Of a stretch of DNA of 64,000 nucleotides, positions 17,659 to 27,196 are shown piece by piece. Each line of letters opens with the position of its first letter. Positions within the stretch are counted from its first letter, which is position 1. The notes beneath the pieces are model-generated. The model was not told the origin of the DNA, ran no database searches, and saw only the letters and a program-made list of their open reading frames with translations. The DNA comes from Kitasatospora paranensis (lineage in GTDB: Bacteria; Actinomycetota; Actinomycetes; Streptomycetales; Streptomycetaceae), in NCBI RefSeq assembly GCF_039544005.1, contig NZ_BAABKV010000001.1, positions 4,712,001 to 4,776,000 on the forward strand. Direction: 5' to 3'. Made by a program: the position numbers and the translations under genes.

Positions 17659-19005
17659 GTGATCGGCAACCTCACCGACGCGTTCACCAGTCTGATGTTC
17701 GGCAAGGTGGAGACCACCCGGCTGCCCGTGCGCACCTCCACCGGCCAGGCCCAGGCGGTCTACCTGCCGACCGCCGCCCCCGGCCTCGGCGACTCCGGCG
17801 TGATCATCGGCCGCGAGGTCTACAGCGGCAAGGGCTACGTCTACGACCCCTTCCAGCTGTACGGCCAGCAGCTGCCCGCCCCGCACTGGCTGGTGCTGGG
17901 CGAGTCCGGCAACGGCAAGTCCGCGCTGGAGAAGACCTACGTGCTGCGCCAGCTGCGCTTCCGCGACCGCCAGGTGGTGGTCCTGGACGCGCAGGGCGAG
18001 GACGGCGTCGGCGAGTGGAACCTGATCGCCAACGCGCTGGGCATAAAGTCCATCCGGCTCGACCCGATGGCGGCCCGGGACGGCGGCGTCAAGCTCAACC
18101 CGCTCGACCCGTCGATCACCACCACCGGCCAGCTGTCGCTGCTGCGCACCATCATCGAGGTCGCGATGGGCCGCTCCCTGGAGGAGCGGGCCGGCTTCGC
18201 CCTCAAGGCGGCGCACGCCCACGTGCACGCCACGGTGCGGGACCGCCAGCCCGTCCTGGACGACATCATCACCACCCTGCGCAGCCCCGACCTCTCCTCG
18301 GTGGAGTCGCTCGGGGTGGGCGTCGGCGACGTGCAGTCCTGGGGCCTGGACGTGGCGCTGGTGCTGGACCGCCTGGTCGACGGCGACCTGCGCGGCATGT
18401 TCGACGGCCCGACCTCGGCCGGCATCGACCTGGACGCGCCGCTGATCGTCTTCGACCTCTCGCACATCGACCGCAACTCGATCGCGATGCCGATCCTGAT
18501 GGCGATCGTCGGCGTCTGGCTGGAGCACACCTGGCTGCGGCCGGACCGGGTGAAGCGGATCTTCCTGGTCGAAGAGGCCTGGCACATCATCAACAGCCCG
18601 TTCGTGGCCCAGCTGTTCCAGCGGCTGCTGAAGTTCGGGCGCCGGCTCGGCCTGTCCTTCGTGGCGGTCGTCCACCACCTGTCCGACGTGGTGGACGGCG
18701 CGGCCGCGCGGGAGGCCTCGGCGATCCTCAAGATGGCCTCCACCCGCACCATCTACATGCAGAAGGCCGAGGAGGCGAGAGCCACCGGTCGGGTGCTCGG
18801 CCTGCCCCGGTGGGCGGTGGAGATCATTCCGACGCTGTCGCCGGGCATCGCGGTCTGGGACGTCAACGGCAATGTCCAAGTGGTCAAGCACATCATCACC
18901 GAGGCGGAGCGTCCGCTCGTCTACACCGACCGCGCGATGACCGAGGACGCCGTGGCGGAGCGTCAGCGGGCCGAGCAGCACCTGGCGGCCGAGCCCGGAC
19001 GGTGA
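17659..19005 (+). CDS. VirB4/TraC-like secretion ATPase
   Basis: A 448-residue ATPase of the HerA/FtsK-VirB4 class. Walker A is GESGNGKSA at residues 81-89. A core strand reads VVVLDAQGED (107-116). The Walker B glutamates lie in IFLVEEAWHI (301-310), and VAVVHHLSD near 340 fits the sensor region. There are no membrane helices. The GTG start follows GAGGAGG. It is the last gene of the secretion-like set. No relaxase and no VirD4/TcpA coupling protein is found beside it, which argues against ordinary conjugation. Confidence 0.88.
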   Translation: MIGNLTDAFTSLMFGKVETTRLPVRTSTGQAQAVYLPTAAPGLGDSGVIIGREVYSGKGYVYDPFQLYGQQLPAPHWLVLGESGNGKSALEKTYVLRQLRFRDRQVVVLDAQGEDGVGEWNLIANALGIKSIRLDPMAARDGGVKLNPLDPSITTTGQLSLLRTIIEVAMGRSLEERAGFALKAAHAHVHATVRDRQPVLDDIITTLRSPDLSSVESLGVGVGDVQSWGLDVALVLDRLVDGDLRGMFDGPTSAGIDLDAPLIVFDLSHIDRNSIAMPILMAIVGVWLEHTWLRPDRVKRIFLVEEAWHIINSPFVAQLFQRLLKFGRRLGLSFVAVVHHLSDVVDGAAAREASAILKMASTRTIYMQKAEEARATGRVLGLPRWAVEIIPTLSPGIAVWDVNGNVQVVKHIITEAERPLVYTDRAMTEDAVAERQRAEQHLAAEPGR

Positions 19006-19176
19006 CCGGCCGGGGCCGGGCCCGGGCAGGGATTGATCAACACACGGTCAAGTGCCGGCAATGTGTTCGTTACGTCAGATGCCCTGACAGCTACGCGCGT
19101 TGACCCTAGGCTGCAACGGTCACGCCAGGACGGCCCCGGCGCAACGGCGGGGCCCCGACGGTGCAGGGGTACCCTC

Positions 19177-20976
19177 ATGTCCAGAACCGGTCAGACCGGG
19201 AGATTCCGCCGCGCGAAGCTGGCCGCGGCCGCAGTCGGCCTCCTCGGCACCCTGCTGGTGCCCGGCGTCGCCCAGGCACACGGCCACCACCGGCCCAGCA
19301 CCGAGGACCTCCAGCTCCTCGCCATCAACGACTTCCACGGCAACCTGGAACCCCCGGCCGGCTCCTCCGGCACGGTCAAGGAGATCGACCCGGCGACCGG
19401 CCAGACCGTCTCCACCCCGGCCGGTGGCGTGGAGTACCTCGCCACCGCGCTGCGGCAGGCCCGCGAGGGCCACCGCAACACCCTCACCGTCGCCGCCGGC
19501 GACATCGTCGGCGCCAGCCCGCTGCTGTCCGGCCTGTTCCACGACGAGCCGACCATCGAGGCGATGAACAAGCTCGGCCTGGACGTCACCAGCGTCGGCA
19601 ACCACGAGTTCGACGAGGGCTCCAAGGAGCTCCTGCGCCTGCAGAACGGTGGCTGCCACCCCACCGACGGCTGCTACGCCAAGGGCCGGAAGTTCAAGGG
19701 CGCCGACTTCGAGTACCTGGCCGCCAACGTGACCAGCGAGAAGACCGGCCGGCCGATCCTCGACCCGTACTGGGTCACCGAGGTGCACGGCGTGAAGGTC
19801 GGCTTCATCGGCGTCACCCTGGAGGGCACGCCGAACATCGTCACCGCGGCGGGCGTGCAGGGCCTGAAGTTCGGCAACGAGGTCACCACGATCAACAAGT
19901 ACGCCGCGGAGCTCAAGCGCAAGGGCGTCAACTCGATCGTCGCCCTGATCCACGAGGGCGGCTACCCGGCCAGCCCGGTCTACAACTACGACTGCGGCGC
20001 CGCCGGCGCGGGCATCTCCGGCCCGATCGTCGACATCGCCAAGAAGATCGACCCGGCCGTGGGCGCCATCGTCACCGGCCACACCCACAACGCCTACGCC
20101 TGCTCCATCCCGGACCCGAACGGCGTGCCGCGCTCGGTGACCAGCGCGGCCTCCTTCGGCCGGCTCTACACCGAGATCGACCTGAAGCTGGACAAGCGCA
20201 CCGGCGCCATCGTCCGCCCGTCGGTGACCGCCGCCAACCACGTCGTCCGCCGGGACGTGCCCAAGGCGCCCGACATGACCAAGCTGATCGGCTACTACAA
20301 CACCATCGCCGCGCCGATCGCCAACCGCCCGGTCGGGTACATCGCCGCCGATATCAACGGCCGCGGCTCCACCGACCTGGAGAAGCCGCTCGGCGACGTC
20401 ATCGCCGACGCCCAGCTCGCCGGTCTCGCCCCGGCCGACAAGGGCGGTGCGCAGCTCGCCTTCATGAACCCCGGCGGCATCCGCGCCGACCTGGTGTACA
20501 AGGCCTCCGGCAGCGAGGGCGACGGGGTGGTGACCTACGGCGAGGCGTTCACCGTCCAGCCGTTCACCAACATGATGCAGGTCAAGACGCTGACCGGCGC
20601 CCAGGTGATCCAGGTGCTGCAGCAGCAGGTGAGCGGGCTGAACGAGGCCGCGCCGAAGGTCCTCCAGGTCGCGGGGCTGACCTACTCCCTGGACATGACC
20701 AAGTCCGGTGCCGACCGGGTGGTCGTCCCGTCGGTGAAGCTCGGCGGCACGCCGATCGACCCGGCGGCCTCCTACCGGGTCGCCGCCAACGAGTTCCTGG
20801 CCGGCGGCGGCGACGGCTTCCCGGCCTTCACCGCGGGCACCGACAAGCTGGTCGGCGCCTCCGACCTGGACCTCTTCACCGCCTACCTGTCCGCGCACAG
20901 CTCGGCGGCGAGCCCGCTCGCCGTCCCGGCCGAGGACCGCATCACCGTCCTCGGCGGCGGCACCGACCAGGACTGA
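19177..20976 (+). CDS. Secreted bifunctional metallophosphatase/5'-nucleotidase
   Basis: A 599-residue exported enzyme that releases phosphate from nucleotides. A signal peptide ends at AQA (residue 34). The metallophosphoesterase domain shows all signatures: INDFHGN (Asp52, His54), GDIVGASP, GNHEFDEG and TGHTHNAYA. The C-terminal 5'-nucleotidase domain has NPGGIRADL and YGEAFTVQPFTN. ATG 19177 was chosen because it opens the signal peptide. There is no recognisable sorting signal, so it is probably released. It probably scavenges phosphate, though no convincing PHO box was found upstream. Confidence 0.94.
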   Translation: MSRTGQTGRFRRAKLAAAAVGLLGTLLVPGVAQAHGHHRPSTEDLQLLAINDFHGNLEPPAGSSGTVKEIDPATGQTVSTPAGGVEYLATALRQAREGHRNTLTVAAGDIVGASPLLSGLFHDEPTIEAMNKLGLDVTSVGNHEFDEGSKELLRLQNGGCHPTDGCYAKGRKFKGADFEYLAANVTSEKTGRPILDPYWVTEVHGVKVGFIGVTLEGTPNIVTAAGVQGLKFGNEVTTINKYAAELKRKGVNSIVALIHEGGYPASPVYNYDCGAAGAGISGPIVDIAKKIDPAVGAIVTGHTHNAYACSIPDPNGVPRSVTSAASFGRLYTEIDLKLDKRTGAIVRPSVTAANHVVRRDVPKAPDMTKLIGYYNTIAAPIANRPVGYIAADINGRGSTDLEKPLGDVIADAQLAGLAPADKGGAQLAFMNPGGIRADLVYKASGSEGDGVVTYGEAFTVQPFTNMMQVKTLTGAQVIQVLQQQVSGLNEAAPKVLQVAGLTYSLDMTKSGADRVVVPSVKLGGTPIDPAASYRVAANEFLAGGGDGFPAFTAGTDKLVGASDLDLFTAYLSAHSSAASPLAVPAEDRITVLGGGTDQD

Positions 20977-21013
20977 CCGGTACCAGGACTGACCGGCACC
21001 GCGGGAACGACCA

Positions 21014-21049
21014 CCGGGGGCGGGGCACCGACGGGTGCCCCGCCCCCGG
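21014..21049. terminator. Bidirectional terminator
   Basis: A perfect 16-bp stem with a 4-base GACG loop: CCGGGGGCGGGGCACC at 21014-21029 and its complement at 21034-21049. It separates the convergent 5'-nucleotidase and histidine kinase genes, ending six bases before the kinase stop. Confidence 0.9.
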
Positions 21050-21054
21050 CGCGT

Positions 21055-22577
21055 TCACTGCGGCAGGTCCGGCTGCCCCGGCAGCAGCACGGTCGCCAGC
21101 GCACCCGGGCCGCCGTCCATGGCGGGGCCCAGCGCCACCTCGCCGCCGGTGTCCCGGACGGTCTGCGCCACGATCGACAGGCCCAGCCCGCTGCCCGGCA
21201 GCTGCCGTGAGGACGGCGAGCGCCAGAACCGGTCGAAGACGTACTGCAGCTCGTCCGGCGGGATACCGGGGCCGTGGTCACGGACCGTCAGCCGGCCGGC
21301 GGAGAGCGACACGTCCACCCGTCCGCCCGGCGGGCTGTACTTCACCGCGTTGTCCAGCAGGTTGATCACGGCGCGCTCCAGGTCGGCCGCGTCCCCCTGC
21401 ACGTACCAGGGGTCGATTCTCACGTCGAAGGCCAGGCCGGGCCCGCGCAGCCGGGCCCGCTCCACCGCCCGCTCGGCGATCTCGTGCAGCGCCACCACGG
21501 AGAGCTTCCGGTCCGGCTTGGGGAGTCCGGGCGGGAGAGCTCCAGCAGGTCGCCGATCAGCAGGGTGAGTTCCTGCATCTGCGCCTTCATGTTCCCGAGC
21601 AGCTTCGTCTTGGTGGCGGTCGGCAGCGGGCGCCCGGTGTCGTCGCTGCGGATCAGCAGGTCGACGTTGGTCCGCAGCGAGGTCAGCGGGGTGCGCAGTT
21701 CGTGCCCGGCGTCCGCGATCAGCCGGGTCTGCCGTTCCCGGGAGTTCAGCAGCGCGGTCGACATCGAGTTGAACGAGGTGGAGAGCCGGGCGATCTCGTC
21801 CTTGCCGTGGACCGGGATGGTGGTGCCCACCTCCTCGGTGCGGGCGATGTGCTCCACCGCGTCGGTCAGCTGGTCGACCGGCCGCAGCGCCGAGCGGGCC
21901 ACGATCCGGCCGGTGAACCCGGCACCCACCACCCCGAGCGCGGCGACGCCGAGCAGGGTGAAGGCCAGGTCGCGGAGCGAGTCCTGGGTGTCCTGCAGCG
22001 ACGTGGCGGTGAGCAGGACGTAGTCGCCGGTGGTGTCCTGCTGGGTGGTCGGATTGTGGACGGTGAGGGTGACGCTGCTGACCCGCACCATCGCCGGCTC
22101 GCCCTTGCCGGTGAAGGAGCCCACCCGGTAGGTGCTCTTGTTCGGCGGCTGGCCCAGCAGGCGGAGGTCGGACGGCTCGACGACGATGCCCTTGGCCGAG
22201 GTGGACAGCGGCGTGCAGATCGTCCCGTCGGTGGACACCAGCTGGCTGACCCACGGCGTCCTGCTGCCGAACGGCGGCAGGTTCGTCTGCGTCGCCTCCA
22301 CCGCGGCGGCCTCCTTGGCCGCACTCTCGGCGGCCGCCTGCGGGGTGGTGCCGCAGGCGACCAACTGCTGACGGTGGTCGCCCGGGCCGCCGCTGACGAT
22401 CGGCGCGCCGCGCAGGCTGTCCCGGGCCTGCTGGTACAGCCGGTCCCTGACGATGAACCAGCATGCCAGGGCCGAGAGCGCGATGGCGACGGCGACCGCC
22501 GCCGCGGTGAGCATGGCCAGCCTGCTCCGCAGCGAGCGCCCGCGGAACCACCCCGTCAGCCGGCCGGTGAGCTTCAC
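21055..22577 (-). CDS. Sensor histidine kinase, MprB-like (apparent frameshift)
   Basis: Membrane sensor kinase of an envelope-stress two-component pair. It has an N-terminal helix (residues 20-40), an extracytoplasmic domain of about 150 residues, a second helix, a HAMP segment, a HisKA box ADAGHELRTPLTSLR, and an ATPase domain with NLLDNAVKYSPPGG, RDHGPGIP and GSGLGLSIV. The frame breaks after LLELSRPDS at the G run 21520-21523. One added base continues it into KPDRKLSVVALHEIAERA and gives 507 residues. Its GTG start overlaps the regulator's stop by four bases. Partner: the response regulator upstream. Confidence 0.92.
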
Positions 22578-23346
22578 GCCGCCGCGCCGCTGGCGGCCCG
22601 CAGCGCGTAGCCCACGCCGCGCACGGTCTGGATGAGCCGGGGCATGCCGCCCTGCTCGGTCTTGCGACGCAGGTACATCACGTAGACGTCGAGGGAGTTG
22701 GAGGAGGGCTCGAAGTCGAATCCCCAGACCGCCTTGAGGATCTGTTCGCGGGTCAGGACCTGCCGCGGGTGGGCGAGGAACATCTCCAGGAGCATGAACT
22801 CGGTGCGGGTCAGCTCGATCGGCTTGCCGTCGCGGGTGACCTCGCGGGTGGCGGTGTTCATCCGCAGGTCGGCGAAGGACATCACCTCGCCGTCGTCCTC
22901 GACGGCGGCGGCGCGGGCGGCGGCCTCGGAGGCGAGGGCGCTGCGGCGCAGCAGGGCGCGGACCCGGGCGAGCAGTTCGTCCAGCTCGAAGGGCTTGGCC
23001 AGGTAGTCGTCGGCGCCGACGTCGAGGCCGGTGACGCGGTCGCCGACGGCGTCGCGGGCGGTGAGCATCAGCACGGGGGCGGTGTCGCCGCGCGAGCGCA
23101 TCCGGCGCACCGCGGTGAGGCCGTCCATGCGCGGCATCATGATGTCCAGCAGTACCAGGTCGGGCCGGTCGCGTTCGACGGCCTCCAGGGCCTCGAAGCC
23201 GTCGGTGGCGGTGGTGACCTCGTAGCCCTCGAAGGCGAGGCTGCTCTCCAGGGCGTCCCGCAGGGCGGGCTCGTCGTCGACCACGAGAAGCCGGGCACTG
23301 GTGCCGGTGGGCTCGGCCTGGATGCGGTCGTCGGCGGGGGAGTCAT
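22574..23346 (-). CDS. OmpR-family response regulator, MprA-like (apparent frameshift in N-terminus)
   Basis: Receiver plus winged-helix regulator. The phosphoacceptor Asp lies in LVLLDIMMPRMDG, the conserved Lys in DDYLAKPFELDELL, and the DNA-binding domain ends RLIQTVRGVGYALRA. The receiver begins ARLLVVDDEPALRDAL, which needs a start upstream of the GTG at 23284. The ATG at 23346 fits if one base is added to the G run 23336-23340, giving 257 residues starting MTPPADDRIQAEPTGTS. It lies next to an HtrA-type protease gene, the arrangement of mycobacterial MprAB-PepD. Confidence 0.92.
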
Positions 23347-23405
23347 GGGCGCGGGCCCTTTCTGAGTCCGGTGCGGTACTGCCATTGTCCTGCGGGCGGG
23401 GCTGC

Positions 23406-24492
23406 TCAGAGGTTCTGACCGGCCTGCATCTTCGGGAGGACCTGCTTGACGTTGTCGATCGGGATGGCGAAGCCCAGGCCGACGCTGCCGGCGCTGCTGG
23501 AGTCGGCGGTGGAGTTGGAGCCGCCGGCCGAGTACATGGCCGAGTTGATGCCGATGACCTGGCCGTTGGCGTTGATCAGCGGGCCGCCGGAGTTGCCGGG
23601 GTTGAGCGCGGCGTCGGTCTGGAAGGCCTTGTAGGTGGCGGAGTCGCCGGTGGACTGCGTGCCGCCGCCGTTCATGCCGGGCAGCCGGGGAAGCCGAAGC
23701 CGCCGTTGCCGCGGGTGGTGCCCTCGTCGACCTGGACGGTGACCTCGCGGTTCTCGGCGCTGATGATGCCGGAGGTGACGGTGCCGGTGAGGCCCTCCGG
23801 GTTGCCGATGGCGACGACCGGGTCGCCGACCTGGACTCCGGAGGAGTCGCCGAGGACGGCCGGGGTGAGGCCGCTGACGCCGGAGGCGGTGATCACGGCG
23901 ACGTCCAGGGACTTGTCGGTGCCGGTCACGGTGGCGGGGGCGGTGCTGCCGTTCCCGAAGGTGACGGTGGTCTGCCCGCCGTCGGAGACCGCGCCGGAGA
24001 TGACGTGGTAGTTGGTGAGGATCTGGCCGGTGGCGGTGAGCACCACGCCGGTGCCGGTGGCGGTGCCGTCGGCGGTCTTCACGGTGATCTGGACGACGCT
24101 GGGGGAGACCGCGGCGGCGATCGCCGAGACGTTGGCGCGGCCGTCGGAGGTGGCCGCGACCGGGCTGACGAGGGTGGCGGCGGTCGTTCGGCCGCCGTGG
24201 CCGCTCTCGGCGAGCGCACCGCCGGTGACGCCGCCGAGGAGGGCCGCGACGGCGGCGACGGCGGTGACCAGGGCGAGCCGGCTGCGCAGGAAGCCGCGCC
24301 GGGCATGGCCGGCGTGGGCCCCCGGCCGGGCTGCTCGGGCGGGGTGCCCTCCGGCGGGGCGGGCGGTTCCGGCGTGCCGGCGGGGCTCTCGGCGGAGCCG
24401 TGGGCGTGGCTTTCCGCGTACGGCTGCCCGGGGTGCACCAGAGGGGGCTGCTCGGGCCGGTACGGGTCGCTGCTGGGGTACTGGTCGCTCAT
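23406..24492 (-). CDS. HtrA/PepD-like serine protease (two apparent frameshifts)
   Basis: Membrane-anchored trypsin-like protease of envelope quality control. A Pro/Gln/Glu-rich cytoplasmic N-terminus (from MSDQYPSSDPYRPEQPP) is followed by a membrane helix LALVTAVAAVAALLGGVTGG and the protease domain. The catalytic triad is His in NYHVISG, Asp in DKSLDVAVI and Ser in NPGNSGGPL. The protein ends soon after IPIDNVKQVLPKMQ, with no PDZ domain. Two one-base gaps, at 24319-24323 and 23687-23690, break the frame; filling both gives 362 residues. It lies just downstream of the promoter side of the two-component pair. Confidence 0.88.
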
Positions 24493-24581
24493 GACGACCA
24501 AGCTCCGCCTGCCGGATGAAAATCTGATGAGAGCCGGGTCAGAAGGGTCCGAGAAGCCTGTTCGGTTCTCATAAAGCCTGG

Positions 24582-25634
24582 TCAGGCGGCGGGTACGGGC
24601 TCCGGTCCGCCGCAGCCGCAGGAACGGCGTACGACCAGGCGCGATTCGAATTTCCGCACCCGTTCGGTGTCCGATCCGGGCACCATCAGCGAGTCGTCGA
24701 GGACGAGGTCGACGGCGGCGCGGGCCATCGCGTCGCGGTCGGAGGCGACGGTGGTCAGCGGCGGGTCGGCGAGGGCGGCCTCGGGGATGTCGTCGAAGCC
24801 GGCCACGGCGAGGTCCTCGGGCACCCGCAGGCCGACCTCGCGGGCGGCGCGCAGGACGCCGATCGCCTGGTCGTCGGTGGAGCAGAAGATCGCCGGCGGG
24901 CGGTTCGGGGAGCGCAGCAGCTCGACCGCGACCTCGTACGCGCCGTAGCGGTGGAAGGGGGCGTCCACCAGGTGCGGTTCGGCGGGCAGCCCGTGCCCGG
25001 ACATGGCGCGCTGCCAGCCCTCGACGTGGTCGATGACGGGGTCACCGGGGGCGGGGGACTCCACCGGGCCGCCGAAGCAGACCACGTACGGGTGGCCGTG
25101 CACCTCCAGCAGGTGGCGGACGGCGAGTTCGGAGCCGCCGACGTCGTCGGTGACGACCGCGACGTCGTCGATCGCCTCGGGCCGCCGGTGCAGCAGGACG
25201 ACCTTGGCGCCCTCCATCGCGGCGAACTCCTCGGCGGCGCGCTGCGAGGGGCCCTGGCTGACCAGGATCAGCCCGGAGACCCGCATGCCGAGGAAGGCGC
25301 GGACGTAGTGGACCTCGCGGTCGTCGACGTAGTCCGAGTTGCCGATCAGGACGAGCTTGCCGCGCTCGGAGGCGGCGCGTTCCACCGCGTGCGCCATCTC
25401 GGCGAAGAACGGCTGGCGAGCGTCGGGCACCACCATGCCGATGAGGTTGGTGCGCCGGGAGGCCATCGCCTGGGCGACGCTGTTCGGCCGGTAGCCGAGC
25501 TGCTCGATCGCCGCGAGGACCTTCTCGCGGGTCGCCGGGGCGACCGGTCGGGGTCCGTTGTTGATCACATAGCTGACGACCGCGGTCGAGGTCCCAGCCA
25601 GTCGGGCTACATCGTCGCGCGTCACCTTGGCCAC
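24582..25634 (-). CDS. LacI family transcriptional regulator
   Basis: A 350-residue repressor. The N-terminal LacI helix-turn-helix is complete (KVTRDDVARLAGTSTAVVSY, then INNGPRPVAPATREKVLAAI), followed by the hinge YRPNSVAQAMASRRT and a periplasmic-binding-protein-like effector domain (GYDD-type motif AVAGFDDIPEAALADPPLTT). The C-terminus carries a Cys-Gly-Cys tail (RRSCGCGG). It starts at GTG 25634 behind a GGAGG. No sugar genes are adjacent, so the ligand is unknown. Confidence 0.93.
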   Translation of the reverse strand: MAKVTRDDVARLAGTSTAVVSYVINNGPRPVAPATREKVLAAIEQLGYRPNSVAQAMASRRTNLIGMVVPDARQPFFAEMAHAVERAASERGKLVLIGNSDYVDDREVHYVRAFLGMRVSGLILVSQGPSQRAAEEFAAMEGAKVVLLHRRPEAIDDVAVVTDDVGGSELAVRHLLEVHGHPYVVCFGGPVESPAPGDPVIDHVEGWQRAMSGHGLPAEPHLVDAPFHRYGAYEVAVELLRSPNRPPAIFCSTDDQAIGVLRAAREVGLRVPEDLAVAGFDDIPEAALADPPLTTVASDRDAMARAAVDLVLDDSLMVPGSDTERVRKFESRLVVRRSCGCGGPEPVPAA

Positions 25635-25755
25635 GGAGGGAGTCTACGCGGGTCGCGCCGGGACGGTATGACCTGTCTCACGTATCGGTGGGTACCCCGC
25701 GCGGGTACCGCGGCCCGGCCGCCGCAACGGGGTGCGCACGGGACGGGCCCGGGGC

Positions 25756-25785
25756 CCGGGCGGCCGCGTTCCGGCGGCCGCCCGG
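25756..25785. terminator. Terminator after glnR
   Basis: A perfect 12-bp stem, CCGGGCGGCCGC at 25756-25767 and GCGGCCGCCCGG at 25774-25785, with a six-base loop. It begins five bases past the glnR stop on the minus strand. Confidence 0.8.
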
Positions 25786-25789
25786 AAGG

Positions 25790-26527
25790 TCAGGCGTCCC
25801 GGCCGGCCACGGCCCGCTGCGGCTGCTCGGCGCCCGGCCGCTCGCCCTTGTCCGGCTTCTCCGGCACCACGAAGCGGTAGCCGACGTTGCGCACGGTGCC
25901 GATGAGCTGCTCGTGCTCGACGCCGAGCTTGGCCCGCAGCCGCCGGACGTGGACGTCCACCGTGCGGGTGCCGCCGAAGTAGTCGTAGCCCCAGACCTCC
26001 TGCAGCAGCTGGGCGCGGGTGAACACCCGGCCGGGGTGCTGGGCGAGGTACTTGAGGAGCTCGAACTCCTTGAAGGTGAGGTCCAGGACCCGGCCCTTGA
26101 GCTTCGCCGAGTAGGTGGCCTCGTCGACGGACAGGTCGCCGTTGCGGATCTCCATCGGGCTGTCGTCCGCGGTGACCTGGAGACGGCCCATGGCGAGCCG
26201 CAGCCGGGCCTCGACCTCGGCCGGGCCCGCGGTGTCCAGCAGGACGTCGTCGATGCCCCACTCGGCGGTGACGGCGGCCAGGCCGCCCTCGGTGACGATC
26301 AGGATCAGCGGGCAGCCGATCCCGGTGGAGCGCAGCAGTTGGCACAGGCTGCGGATCTGCGGCAGGTCACGCCGGCCGTCGACCAGGATGACGTCGGCGC
26401 TCGGGGTGTCGACGAGCGCGGAGCCCTCGGCGGGGGCGACCCGGACGTTGTGGAGGAGCAGGCCCAGTGCGGGCAGCACCTCGGCGGACGGCTGGAGGGC
26501 GTTGGTGAGCAGGAGGAGAGAACTCAT
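25790..26527 (-). CDS. glnR: Nitrogen regulator GlnR
   Basis: A 245-residue orphan OmpR-type regulator that controls nitrogen assimilation genes. I recognise the family from its highly conserved start MSSLLLLTNALQPS, the receiver segment VILVDGRRDLPQIRSLCQLL with the single conserved Asp50, and the winged helix YSAKLKGRVLDLTFKEFELL and GGTRTVDVHVRRLRAKLG. The receiver lacks the usual acidic pocket and Lys of phosphorylated regulators, as in actinomycete GlnR, so it likely works without a kinase. ATG 26527 opens the conserved sequence. Upstream lies a long leader with a terminator-like hairpin. Confidence 0.95.
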   Translation of the reverse strand: MSSLLLLTNALQPSAEVLPALGLLLHNVRVAPAEGSALVDTPSADVILVDGRRDLPQIRSLCQLLRSTGIGCPLILIVTEGGLAAVTAEWGIDDVLLDTAGPAEVEARLRLAMGRLQVTADDSPMEIRNGDLSVDEATYSAKLKGRVLDLTFKEFELLKYLAQHPGRVFTRAQLLQEVWGYDYFGGTRTVDVHVRRLRAKLGVEHEQLIGTVRNVGYRFVVPEKPDKGERPGAEQPQRAVAGRDA

Positions 26528-27196
26528 ACCCGGTAGTCCCCTTTCCGGGTCGTCGCGGTCGCAGCGTGCCGGCCGGAAGGTCCGGCGGTCACGGCTGCTG
26601 AGCAGGTGGAGGATTCGCTCACAGGGGGTGCCGGGGGAGCTCCGGAGGATTGGCCGGCGCGCACGACGGGAGGGGGCGTGCGACAGGAGTCCCGCAACCC
26701 CTGGCGTCCCGTTCCTGCCCTGCTCATCCGCGAACCTTCCGGTCTGCTCCCGCGCCGGGCGGGGGCCCGGCGCCGGTCCTGACGCCCCGTCCGACCGCGC
26801 GCACGTCCTTGTGCCGCTGTCACGGGGGTTCCCGAGTCCGGCGCGGGTGGGGCGCCGTTCGCAAGAACGTCCGTACTGGCGTCCTGAAAGCACAAAAGGA
26901 CCCGGGGGCGACTCTGCCCGGATCCCTTACGCGTCGAGAATAGCCGACCACGCCCCGCTCCGGGAGGCCAATGCGGCGAGGGATGGGCCACAGAGTGCAC
27001 CCGGTGCGTCCCGGAGTGTCATGCCCGGGACGGCCGCGGGCGGCCGGTGCCACCGGGGGTGCTGGCCCGCCGGGCCGGGCCGGGGTCATCATGGGAGGCA
27101 GCACCGGCCGCACCGTACGTGTACACCTCGGAGTGGGCGGGCCGGCGGACGGAGCCGGGCCGCTGCACCGGGCGAGGACGACGAGGAGAGCCTGCC
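26528..27196. other. Long intergenic region between glnR and moaD-like gene
   Basis: About 670 bases with no convincing gene, between divergent glnR and the MoaD-like gene. It should hold both promoters and a long glnR leader. The only clear structure is the hairpin with a T-run on the minus strand at 26894-26925. Open frames here lack coding character. Confidence 0.6.
26894..26925 (-). terminator. Terminator-like hairpin with U-run upstream of glnR
   Basis: Read on the minus strand, GGATCCGGG (26925-26917) can pair with CCCGGGTCC (26906-26898) through nine pairs including one U-G wobble, with a ten-base loop, followed directly by TTTT (26897-26894). U-runs are rare in this GC-rich DNA. It lies about 370 bases upstream of glnR in the same direction. 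Confidence 0.55.

Noticed and set aside
14775..17741. A 988-codon minus-strand open frame over the secretion-like genes
   Set aside because: Low-complexity Gly/Asp/Arg translation with no motif; the plus-strand genes here have domains, starts and ribosome-binding sites.
19040..19110. Possible PHO box before the 5'-nucleotidase gene (GGTCAAGTGCC and following bases)
   Set aside because: Only one unit resembles the repeat and no second unit follows at 11 bases; too weak to list.
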